In this document: piece by piece, positions 10,668 to 20,069 of the stretch | Layout: each line of letters starts with the position of its first letter | Numbering within the stretch: the stretch's first letter is position 1 | NCBI GenBank assembly: GCA_930367215.1 | Contig: OV884057.1 | Coordinates: forward strand, 110,943,284 to 111,007,283 | Direction: 5' to 3' | DNA length: 64,000 nucleotides | Source: Pollenia angustigena | Lineage: Eukaryota > Arthropoda > Insecta > Diptera > Polleniidae | Notes under the pieces: model-generated | Told to the model about the DNA's origin: nothing | The model's input: only the letters and a program-made list of their open reading frames with translations | Databases searched by the model: none | Position numbers and translations under genes: made by a program

Positions 10668-11213
10668 AGTTGCGATAACACATAATAAAACAATAATATA
10701 ACACATTATACAACCACTTTATACATATTTGTATATATGTACATACATATATACAAATGCATATACTTTAAAACAACCTAAAACAATTTATTTACAAAAT
10801 TCTTAATAATTTAAGTTGCACACTTCACAGTTTAAAGCAACCCAAATATTTACAAAATTCTTAATAATTAAAATTGCACACTACACAGTTCAAAACAACC
10901 CAAATAATTTATTTACCAAATTCTTAATAATTAAAATTGCATACTACACAGTTTTGACAAAGTTCATTCAATTACTTAAATTTCTTCACATCGAACAACC
11001 GGAAAACAAAATTCCGACTAATTTTGTTTTCTTTATTCTTATTTTTTATACAATTAAACATTTTTAGATCTAAGCAATTTTAAGTTATAAGTATCAGAAT
11101 TTACATTATTAAAAGTTAGTCATACTTCACAACTCAATCAATTAATAAAGTTTTATAAAACCAAAAAAATAACTTGTGTTTTTTTTTGGTTAAAAAGAAC
11201 CCAAAAACATTTC
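10668..11213 (+). repeat. 5' LTR
   Basis: It starts AGTTGCGATAACACAT and ends about ACATTTC just before the primer-binding site. Inside are two or three copies of 'aaattcttaataatt(a/t)aa' about 60 bp apart and a terminal polyadenylation-type AATAAA near 11144. The exact 3' edge is ambiguous by two bases because TG follows both LTRs. Confidence 0.9.
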
Positions 11214-11228
11214 TGGCGACGAGGATGG
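11214..11228 (+). promoter_or_regulatory. tRNA primer-binding site
   Basis: TGGCGACGAGGATGG begins with TGG, the complement of a tRNA CCA end, and abuts the LTR. I have not matched it to a specific fly tRNA. Confidence 0.7.
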
Positions 11229-12442
11229 TATAGGTATATTAATACCAATTCCTTTAAATCAGTGAAAAAAATGGTCATATCCTTTGACCATCAGTGAAAA
11301 AAAAAACTGTCATATCCTTTGACAATTAGTGAATAAAAGTAGTCATATCCTTTGAATAAGTGAAAGTGTAAAAGTTACCTTATTCGCGTAGAATCAAAAC
11401 AATAAATTAATTTTGTCTTTGACTACGAACTTTAAAACAATAAATTACTTTTGTTTTAAAAGAAAAAAGGATTGAAACAATAAATTAATTTTGTTTCATG
11501 TTGTGAATTAAGAAAAAAAGGATTAAAACAATAAATTAATTTTGTTTTATGTTGTGAATTAAAAAGCAATAAAATAATTATGTTTAAATTAAAACAAAAC
11601 AATAAATTAACTTTGTTTTGTGTTGTGACTTATAAAACGAAAAATAATTTTGTTTAACTTACAACAAAACAATAAATTAGCTTTGTTTTGTGTTGTGAAG
11701 TGGTCATATCCCTTGACCAAGTAAAAATAAAAAAAGAAAAATTACGCTGTCCGTGTAAAATCAAAATGATAAACATACTTAATTTTCGACTGTGAATATA
11801 AAATTTTTTTTTTAAGAAAAAAGGATTAACAAAAAATATATACATAAAATAAAAGAAAAAGAACAGAAAATCAACTAATTTTATTTAACCCAAATAACAA
11901 ATCAATTTTGTGAACTAAAAAAAAAAAAAAACAAACAACAAAAAAATAAATAATTGTGTTGAATAAGAACAATAAATCAACTTTATCTTGGAACAAAATA
12001 ACGCTATTAAAAGTAAACCTATTTTGAAGGAAGAACTAACATCGGAAGATTGACACCATAAAGCACAAGAAAATCAGCAACAACATCATTAATCTATTCT
12101 ACATACATACAAACTAAACCCATTTTGAGAAAAGAAGTATCATCAACAATAGAAGACTTACCACAAATATTAAGCCAGATTAAATCATAGTAAGTGTAGC
12201 ATTAAATTATAATAATTTATATTCATAATTGTAATTATATTTATAATATTTGTTTATCTCGAAAAATTTTCCATCGGTATATACATATATATATTTATAT
12301 ATTCAGTTATTCAATACGACGCGCGAATAGAATCAAATGAATTTTTTTTTTGCGGTTCTTGTTGTGAACTAACCTTTAATCCTTTTAATAGGAAAAAAAA
12401 CACATTTCATACACCCCATACATTCCTTTGCGCTATCCCAAA
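11229..12442 (+). other. Long 5' leader of the gypsy element
   Basis: About 1.2 kb of AT-rich non-coding leader. It has a run of diverged repeats built on 'aaaacaataaattaattttg' (11400-11700) and on 'gtcatatcctttgac' (11274-11360 and 11702). I see no coding frame. Confidence 0.7.
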
Positions 12443-13105
12443 ATGGCAAACCCTCAGATTAACTTAGACCCAATCAGATATTTAAACAATTTACCACAAT
12501 TCAACGGTAATAGGAATGATTTAATGACCTTTACGAGGTTAATAGATAGAATTTAACCAATACTCGCCACATATGACGAGTTATCCCAATTACTATTCTC
12601 AGATATCATCAAGAGTAGACTTGTTGGTAGGGCGAAGGAGGTAATTGAGATAAATACCCAAGTTAGATCTTGGGAAGATATTAAGAAAACGCTTCAAAAT
12701 AATTTCGGTGAAAGAAAGAATTGTGAGGAATTATATGACGACCTAAGAGCTGTCACTTTCCATACAAACACAATTGATTTCTACAATGACATTAAGTATA
12801 GACTAAGGCGTTTAAATAATAAAAGTGTAATGGTACTAGGCGAAGGAGAAGCCGCAAACCATGTCTCAATGAATAACCAGAGAACGGCTCTACATATTTT
12901 CAAAAATAAAATTCCAGAGCCCATGAAAACCATCCTAGCGTGTAGAAATCCAACATCGTTGGAAGCCGCTATGGACATCATGTATGAAAATGGATATGAT
13001 CAAATGGGCAAAGATAGCCGCATATATTCAAGAAAGGCCAGACAACCTAAGGATAATAATACTGATGCAAACAATAAAAAGCAATATCAAGGATATAGAG
13101 GGCAT

Positions 13106-13370
13106 GGTAACTATCAACAGAGTGATAATAGTAAAGACAATCCTAGATACGGTAACTATCAACAGAACGACAATAGTAGAGAAAATCCTAGATACGGTAA
13201 CTATCAACAGAACGACAATAGTAGAGAAAATCCTAGATATGGTAACTATCAGCAGAACGATAATGGTAGGGAAAAATCCTAGGCATGGCAATTATCGGCA
13301 GAGCGATAGAAGTAGGGAAAATCCAAGACGTAGCAATTATCGTCAGAACGATAATAGTCAGGAAAATTCA
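13106..13370 (+). repeat. 45-bp coding tandem repeat in gag
   Basis: The word GGTAACTATCA(A/G)CAG recurs at 13106, 13151, 13196 and 13241, exactly 45 bp apart. Two more diverged units follow ('ggcaattatcggcagagcga', 'agcaattatcgtcagaacga'). Confidence 0.9.
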
Positions 13371-13492
13371 AGACACTTTTATAGAAATAATGAAGATCAA
13401 AGATGGCATAATAATCAAAATCACAACAACCACAACCAAATGACCCAACCACAGCAATCAAGCGTGGAACCCATGGACGTTAATAATGTGGA

Positions 13493-13499
13493 AAATTTT
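13493..13499 (+). promoter_or_regulatory. Candidate -1 ribosomal frameshift site
   Basis: In the gag frame the codons read GAA AAT TTT, giving the heptamer A AAT TTT (X XXY YYZ form). The pol frame has its last stops at 13481-13486 and is open from there, so slippage here would lead straight into protease. Pol also has its own ATG at 13535 overlapping the gag stop (TAATG), so termination-reinitiation is an alternative. Confidence 0.5.
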
Positions 13500-13534
13500 C
13501 AGCAGACAGCCTCTACGGAAAATTACCATATATA

Positions 13535-16500
13535 ATGATAAAAACAAAATTAGGAACCTTAAAATTTATTATAGACACAGGAGCAACGCACTCCATTATT
13601 AACCCAGGTATTTGTCATCCTAGATGGAGAAAAGATACCGATATTATGAACCTCAAAACACTTCAACATACCATTACAATTAATGAAAAAGTATCTATTC
13701 CACTTTTCGAAGAACTTGGCGACACCAACAATAGAATAGAATTTTTAGTCTGTAATTTTCATACGTATTTTGATGGCTTAATTGGAAACAATATACTGGT
13801 ACAACTAAAGGCTATTATAAATTTAAAGGATAATATATTAGAAGTTGAAGAAAAAAGAATCCCATTAAAATACAATACAAGTGGTGTGGAATATTATTTT
13901 GAAAAAGATGGCGTATACGAAATAGAATTGCCTATAGAACAGAAAGAAGGATTAATATATAAGCCTCAAACAATATTAGCAAACAATAAAAATGTTGAAA
14001 TCATGGAAGGAGTATATGAAGCAGAAAACTTCAAAATTAATGCTCTAGTTAATGTCAGTGGAAAGATTCCAAAAAGAGTTGCATTTCAAACTCAAGAAAC
14101 AGATAAAATAACAGAAGAAAATTTTTACATTAGCCCTTCAAATAACGAAAATCTTAAACCCCCCCTATTAGAACAGATACGAACCTCTCACTTGAATCTT
14201 GAAGAAAAGAAGAAATTATTACAAACCATAAACAATTTTAAAAAAATATTTTATACAGAAGAAAGTGATTTAACATTTACCAATGCAATCAAACACGAAA
14301 TAAGGACAGTTAATAACATCCCAATAGCTGCGAAAACATACCGCTACCCCTACGTTCACAAAGACGAAGTGAAAAAACAAATCAAAGAAATGTTGGATAA
14401 AAAAATAATCAGACACAGTCATTCGCCTTACTCAGCTCCGGTTTGGATTGTACCAAAGAAAATGGATGCTAGTGGCAAGAAAAAATGGAGATTGGTGATC
14501 GATTACCGTAGGTTAAATGAGGTAACAATCGATGACAAATATCCAATCCCCAATATCGACGAAATCTTGGAAAAACTAGGAAGGTGTCAATATTTTACGA
14601 CATTGGATCTTGCCAAAGGATTCCACCAGATCGAAATACACGATAAGGATATACCTAAGACGGCTTTCAGTTTGGACTGAAGACAGCCCCGGCAACTTTC
14701 CAACGTCTAATGAACAACGTTCTAGGAGACTTAATTAACAAGATCTGCCTAGTGTATTTAGACGATATAATAATATTTTCGACATCACTACAAGAACATG
14801 TAGAATCCCTAACTAAAGTATTTCAGAGACTTAAGAGGTAAACCTAAAAATTCAACTTGACAAAAGTGAGTTTTTGAAAAGGGAGACCAATTTTCTTGGA
14901 CATATTGTAACTGAAGAAAGCATCAAGCCAAACCCTGATAAAATTATATGCGTACAAAATTTCCCATTACCAACTACATAAAAAGAAAGAAAGCAGTTCC
15001 TCGGATTAGCAGGATACTATAGAAAATTTATAAAGGACTACTCAAAAATTGCAAGGCCAATGACTAAATATCTAAAGAAAGATACTAGTATTGATATAAA
15101 TGATCCGGAATACATCGAAAGTTTCAAAACATTAAAAATCTTATTAGTAAATTCTCCTGTTCTTATATACCCCGACTTTAATAAAAAATTCACTTTACAA
15201 ACAGACGCAAGTAATTTCGCGATAGGTGCAGTGTTATCCCAAGACGGACACCCAGTTTGCTACGCAAGTAGAACACTTAATGACCACGAACAGAATTACA
15301 GTACCATCGAGAAAGAACTGTTAGCGATAGTATGGGCAACACAACAATTAACACCATACTTATTTGGCAGAAGATTCTTAATTGAAACTGACCATAGACC
15401 CCTAACTTGGTTATTTTCCATTAAGGAACCTAATTCAAAACTTATACGATGGAGGTTACGGTTAGAAGAATACGATTATGAAATAAAATACAAAAAAGGA
15501 ATCTTAAATGGAAATGCCGATGCGCTATCTAGAGTCGAAATAAATCTGAACGAAGGAAATAATACTTAAACATCTACAAATAATAGTTTAATTATTGAAA
15601 CAACCAACCCTTTGAATTTTTACAAACAACAAATTATTATTACTAAAACAACATCCGGATCACTGAAAATAAAAAACGAGAAAATATTTAAAAATAACAG
15701 GAAAACAATATCAGCTAAAAAGTTTGACGAATCAACCCTCATAACAATTTTAAAAAATCACTTTAATCCCGATAGAGCAAATGCAGTGCTAATTAACGAC
15801 GAAACTATCGCAGAACAATTTAAAGAAGTATTAAACAAATATTTTGAAGCCAATGACAGATTTAAAGTCTTAATATGTAAAAAGTATGAGAAGACATCTT
15901 AGATGAAAATATTCTAACAGAGAAAATAGAAAAGGAACATAGGAAAAATAATCACAGGGGTATTAACGAAAATTTTGCAGAATTAAAAACAGAAATATAC
16001 CACCCACAATTAAAATTACGGGTAACACAATTGATAAATAATTGTGAAATATGCAACAAAGAAATAAATACGACAGACATCCTATTAAACAAAAATTCCA
16101 AATTACAGAAACACCGGAGAAACCAGGAGAAATAGTCCATGCGGACGTATTTTATAGCTTAGAAAAAACCCTATTCCTTACATTTATCGACAAATTCTCC
16201 AAATATGCCCAGGCAATCAAAATAAAAAACAGATCGTGGATCGAATTCAAAATCGCCTTAACACAATATTTGGCATCAGTTGGGAATATAAAAAAATTAA
16301 TCATTGACAACGAACTAGGCTTCAAAGCACTTCCCCTTTTGGAATTCCTTAGTCTGGGTTCACACTATGAAAGTTTTCTTTCAGAAAGTCTGAGTTTATT
16401 GGTGAGAGGGGAAGAGAACATGCTGTTCCTTTTTCCCTTCTCACCCATATACTCAGACTTTCTGAAAGAAAACTTTCATAGTGTGATCCCAGACTTAGGG

Positions 16501-17021
16501 AACAAAACATTGAAGTTCACTACACTTCAAACAATAATCATACTTCAAACTCGGATGTAGAGCGCTTGCATAATACAATCAATGAACACCTAAGAATCTT
16601 AAAACACGATCCCAAAAGAGATACAGAATCAGTCGAAGAAAAAATTTATAAAATTATTATGTTTTATAATAATACTATCCATTCCACAACCAAAAGAAAA
16701 CCAGTTGATTTCAGGAATGGAATTATCAGTCAAGATGACTACAAATCAATCAAAGAATCTATTATGAAAGTTAAAGAAAATAGTATAAATAAACTTAATG
16801 CAAACCGAGAAAACGTAGATATCCAAACAGGACCTGTTTACTTAAGAGATGAAAGAGGAGGTAAAAACCACTCTAAATTCCGTAAAATAGTAGTTTCCGA
16901 ACTTGATAATGATCATGTTATTACAAACACGGGACATAAATACTATAAGTCCCACATTAAAAGAAAAAAGAAACATCAAAATACCGAAAACCAAACCACA
17001 AATACATTAGAAATTACATAA
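13535..17021 (+). pseudogene. pol: pol, interrupted (protease, RT, RNase H, integrase)
   Basis: Domains in order: aspartic protease (IDTGATHS at about 13570), reverse transcriptase from about 14350 (VIDYRRLNE; active-site box YLDD near 14757), RNase H ([14 protein letters not shown] near 15200; [10 protein letters not shown] near 15300), integrase HHCC zinc finger (15930-16060), and a DDE core (HADVFYS at 16139; IDNELGF near 16303). Lesions: an internal deletion with frame loss at about 14668-14680 between RT motifs, stop codons near 14838 and 14980, further frame breaks between 15570 and 16050, and a 143-bp MITE at 16352 inside the DDE core. It cannot make a full Pol. Confidence 0.88.
16352..16494. 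mobile_element. 143-bp hairpin MITE in integrase
   Basis: Ends are GTCTGGGTTCACACTATGAA and, inverted, GTCTGGGATCACACTATGAA; the arms cover most of the element. TTA flanks it on both sides (16349-16351, 16495-16497), the 3-bp TWA target of the PIF/Harbinger superfamily. It splits integrase coding text, so it arrived after the gypsy insertion or in its source copy. Confidence 0.9.
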
Positions 17022-17042
17022 ATTGTATAACTATTTATTTTC

Positions 17043-18565
17043 AGATGAAATCTATACTAATACTACTATCAACTTAAATTTTGCATCTTCTGAACGCACA
17101 AAAATTATATATCTAAGACCTTACAAACAACAATGGATACATACCGATAAAAGAGGAAAATGATATAAGGACTATTGATCACTACCACAGGGTATTTCAC
17201 TTCATCAACTTAACACAATACCACCACTCAATTGAAATAATAGAGAAGAATATAAAACTATTGGACGGGTCAATTTCAGATACAAAACCATTGCTGGATA
17301 CAATAAAAAATGATTTTGTTCTACTTAAAGTCAAAATAAACAATTTATCTCCCCATTTTAGGAACAAACGAGGTCTTATTAACGCACTTGGTAAAGGAAT
17401 TAAATTTATAACTGGAAACTTAGACAGCGAAGACGAAAAAGAAATCCTAGCAAAAGGCATGCAAAATAACTCAATAGAAATAAACTCATTTGTCCAAATA
17501 AGCGAAACTCTGTCCTCCCAAATAAAAAACACTACAATGCATATTAACAAGCAACAAGCCATTGTTACGAGATATATAAACAAATTTCGAAATGAAATTC
17601 AAAATAAAATATCAACACTAGAAGATGAAGTAACTTTTCTAAAACACATATATCAAATTGATAACGATATAACCCTTCTGAGGAATCACGTAGACGACAT
17701 TGGTCAGGTGATATTCACCAGCAAACTAGGTATCATTCCAACAGACATTCTAGATCAACGAGAGTTGCAACTCATTGATGACTTTGAGTCTTACACTTAT
17801 ATCAAAATTAACGTGATATATCTTGAAGACACTATTTCAATCATGCTTTCTATACCAAAATATTCCTCCAATTCCCTTTCTAAAATTACCTTCGAACCAA
17901 TTCCTAACATACAAAATAAATCACTATACCTTAAAGAAAACCAAATACTTCTTGATAAAAACCTTAATATTTTCCATATTGACATAATAAATAATTTAGC
18001 TAAAAACCTCAAAACATTTAGTGACCCTTGCATTGAAAATATTGTTCATAACAATGAAGCCAAATGTACATTAAGAAAATTTGATTTCTTAGAAATTAAA
18101 GAAATAAAACAAGGCTTTCTTTTATTTAAACATTTTTTCGGTAACTTAACAGAAAATTGCATTCATGAGAACTATGGAAAATTTTCCGGGACATTTATCT
18201 TAAAATTCGAAAATTGTAATGTAACAATAGAAAATAAAACGTATTATAACGATAAATTAAATATCAAAGAAAATGTAATATTATCTCATTTAATCACCGA
18301 CATTAAAGAAAACAAAACATTTATAGATTTAAAACTGGAAGATCTCTATATAAAACAATTAAGTTACGAAAACAATTTTAAAAATATAGATTTTAAACAT
18401 AAAACTAATAAAATATTAAACATAACAAGTAACGGAATAAATGTAATTATTGTTATTATTATTATTATATTAACATTTTTTGTATACAAAAGTTACAATA
18501 TTTCGTCGGAGCCTCATTCTAAGGATGGGGGAGTTACGATAACACATAATAAAACAATAATATAA
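17043..18565 (+). pseudogene. env: env-like gene of the errantivirus, damaged start
   Basis: A long frame (about 17261-18565) has the layout of an insect errantivirus envelope: a basic, furin-like site followed by a Gly/hydrophobic segment (NKRGLINALG, near 17370), several NxT/S glycosylation motifs, and a C-terminal membrane span made mostly of Ile/Val near 18445-18490 with a short tail. The first ATG (17043) opens a hydrophobic, signal-like start but meets stop codons and is in another frame. The start of the intact protein cannot be read here. Confidence 0.75.
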
Positions 18566-19081
18566 CACATTATACAACCACTTTATACATATTTGTATAT
18601 ATGTACATACATATATACAAATGCATATACTTTAAAACAACCTAAAACAATTTATTTACAAAATTCTTAATAATTTAAGTTGCACACTTCACAGTTTAAA
18701 GCAACCCAAATATTTACAAAATTCTTAATAATTAAAATTGCACACTACACAGTTCAAAACAACCCAAATAATTTATTTACCAAATTCTTAATAATTAAAA
18801 TTGCATACTACACAGTTTTGACAAAGTTCATTCAATTACTTAAATTTCTTCACATCGAACAACCGGAAAACAAAATTCCGACTAATTTTGTTTTCTTTAT
18901 TCTTATTTTTTATACAATTAAACATTTTTAGTTCTAAGCAATTTTAAGTTATAAGTATAAGAATTTACATTATTAAAAGTTAGTCATAATTCACAACTCA
19001 ATCAATTAATAAAGTTTTATAAAACCAAAAAAATAACTTGTGTTTTTTTTTTTTTGGTTAAAAAGAACCCAAAAACATTTC
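18532..19081 (+). repeat. 3' LTR
   Basis: It is a copy of the 5' LTR, starting AGTTACGATAACACAT after AAGGATGGGGG. I count about four base differences from the 5' LTR plus a longer T run, so the two LTRs have had little time to diverge. Confidence 0.92.
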
Positions 19082-19206
19082 TGTTATACTCAAATTGATA
19101 TTTTGTAGTAAAAATTAACCAACTTTATAAAACTTGAATTCACTCTTTCTTAGTACTTTTATCGCTTTTCCTGGTATAAACCACTTTTTATACACCATAT
19201 AATTAA
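19082..19206. mobile_element. Right arm of the palindromic element split by gypsy
   Basis: 'ccaactttataaaact' and 'ccactttttatacaccat' are inverted matches of 10320-10400. The arm starts with the duplicated TGTTATA. Confidence 0.75.
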
Positions 19207-19260
19207 ACTATATATTTGTTAAGGATTAAATTTTATTAAATTATTTATCTTATTATTATT

Positions 19261-19737
19261 CCCAGTAAAAACTTCGCCTACTTTTTTAAAATGAATAGCT
19301 TCTTTAACTCATTATTTTGTAGCTTTGTTCTATAACTACATCTATAACAACTTCTATAACTACCTGCATAGGTAAAATAAATAATGACTTACTTTTGAAT
19401 GCGTTCATTTTGGGACATGCCTTGTAAAATTCATTGGTTCTTTCAGTAGAATTGTAAGTAGGGTTGACTTAATAAACGCAGTATTGCAATGCAACACGAA
19501 ATGGAATAGCTTCAAAAACTCCACAACTTTTCTGTAGACAATGCTTTGAGTTCACAATAGCATGGTAACCGTATTCACTGCACAACCAAATTTGTGCATT
19601 GTTTTTATTTGTAATGCCTTTTTAACGCATTTATTTTTTGTGATGCTTTGCAATACTGCGTTTATGAAATCAGCCTAGTGCTCTTATGTTTTTCTGATTA
19701 CTCAACACATTATTTTGTAGGCGAAGTTTTTACTGGG
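19261..19737. mobile_element. MITE family A (CCCAGTAAAAAC), with nested MITE
   Basis: Terminal inverted repeats CCCAGTAAAAACTTCGCC / GGCGAAGTTTTTACTGGG. ATT (up to ATTATT) repeats at both flanks. Other copies lie at 28138-28387 (uninterrupted) and 49445-49587 (partial, inverted). Confidence 0.85.
19462..19675. mobile_element. MITE nested in family A
   Basis: Ends GGTTGACTTAATAAACGCAG and, inverted, GGCTGATTTCATAAACGCAG, sharing also 'tattgcaa'. TAG flanks both sides, and the uninterrupted family A copy at 28 kb shows the empty site ('gtatgtagtgc'). Confidence 0.85.
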
Positions 19738-19890
19738 ATTATTATAATCAGATATTAGTATTATTATTATTTCATATTATAATTTTATACTATTTAGCTT
19801 AATTTCTTCGACCTTCTTAATATTATTTCCTTTCAATAATTTCTCAAGCTCAAGGTCCGTTTTATATAAAAAAATATTTATTTAAAATTT

Positions 19891-19936
19891 ATCCAATATT
19901 TCGCTATCTCAATGGATAGCTTCTTCAGGGATTTTT
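19891..19936 (-). ncRNA. Hammerhead ribozyme in Penelope terminal repeat, copy 1
   Basis: On the minus strand: stem I ATCC, core CTGAAGA, stem II GCTATC / GATAGC, core GAAA, self-complementary ATAT (stem III of dimer type), U at the cleavage site, then GGAT closing stem I. It lies downstream of the ORF stop. Confidence 0.85.
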
Positions 19937-20069
19937 GGTTTTTTTTTATATATCAAACAATTTTTAATAAACAAAATAAAATGAAACAACAAAATTGTCA
20001 ATTATGAAAATTAATAAAAAATTATACACAGGAAACAAAAATTATTCTATTACATTTTTATAAACTTAT

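Larger units (their letters stand above)
12443..13535 (+). pseudogene. gag: gag, interrupted
   Basis: The ATG at 12443 opens a Gag-like frame (capsid region, with a stretch around EEL..DLRAVTFHTNTID). It is broken by an in-frame TAA at 12554 and by a one-base change in an A run near 13272-13276, after which it continues in another frame to 13535. The C-terminal part is a basic, Q/N/R-rich repeat of 15 residues (GNYQQNDNSRENPRY) starting at 13106, 13151, 13196 and 13241, with diverged units after. No CCHC zinc knuckle is visible, so this repeat probably supplies nucleic-acid binding. Confidence 0.85.
10668..19081 (+). mobile_element. Gypsy-superfamily LTR retrotransposon / errantivirus, 8.4 kb
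   Basis: The element has two near-identical LTRs, a primer-binding site TGGCGACGAGGATGG directly after the 5' LTR, gag, pol (protease, RT, RNase H, integrase) and env, and a purine tract AAGGATGGGGG directly before the 3' LTR. A short duplication (TTATA, up to TGTTATA) flanks it. Env and the layout put it in the insect errantivirus group (17.6/297/ZAM-like); that is family knowledge plus inference. LTR divergence is only a few bases plus a T-run length change, so insertion is recent, yet gag, pol and env all carry disabling lesions. Confidence 0.92.

Noticed and set aside
10816..11067. 83-residue open frame, repeated at 18680-18931
   Set aside because: It is LTR sequence, and both copies are identical because the LTRs are.
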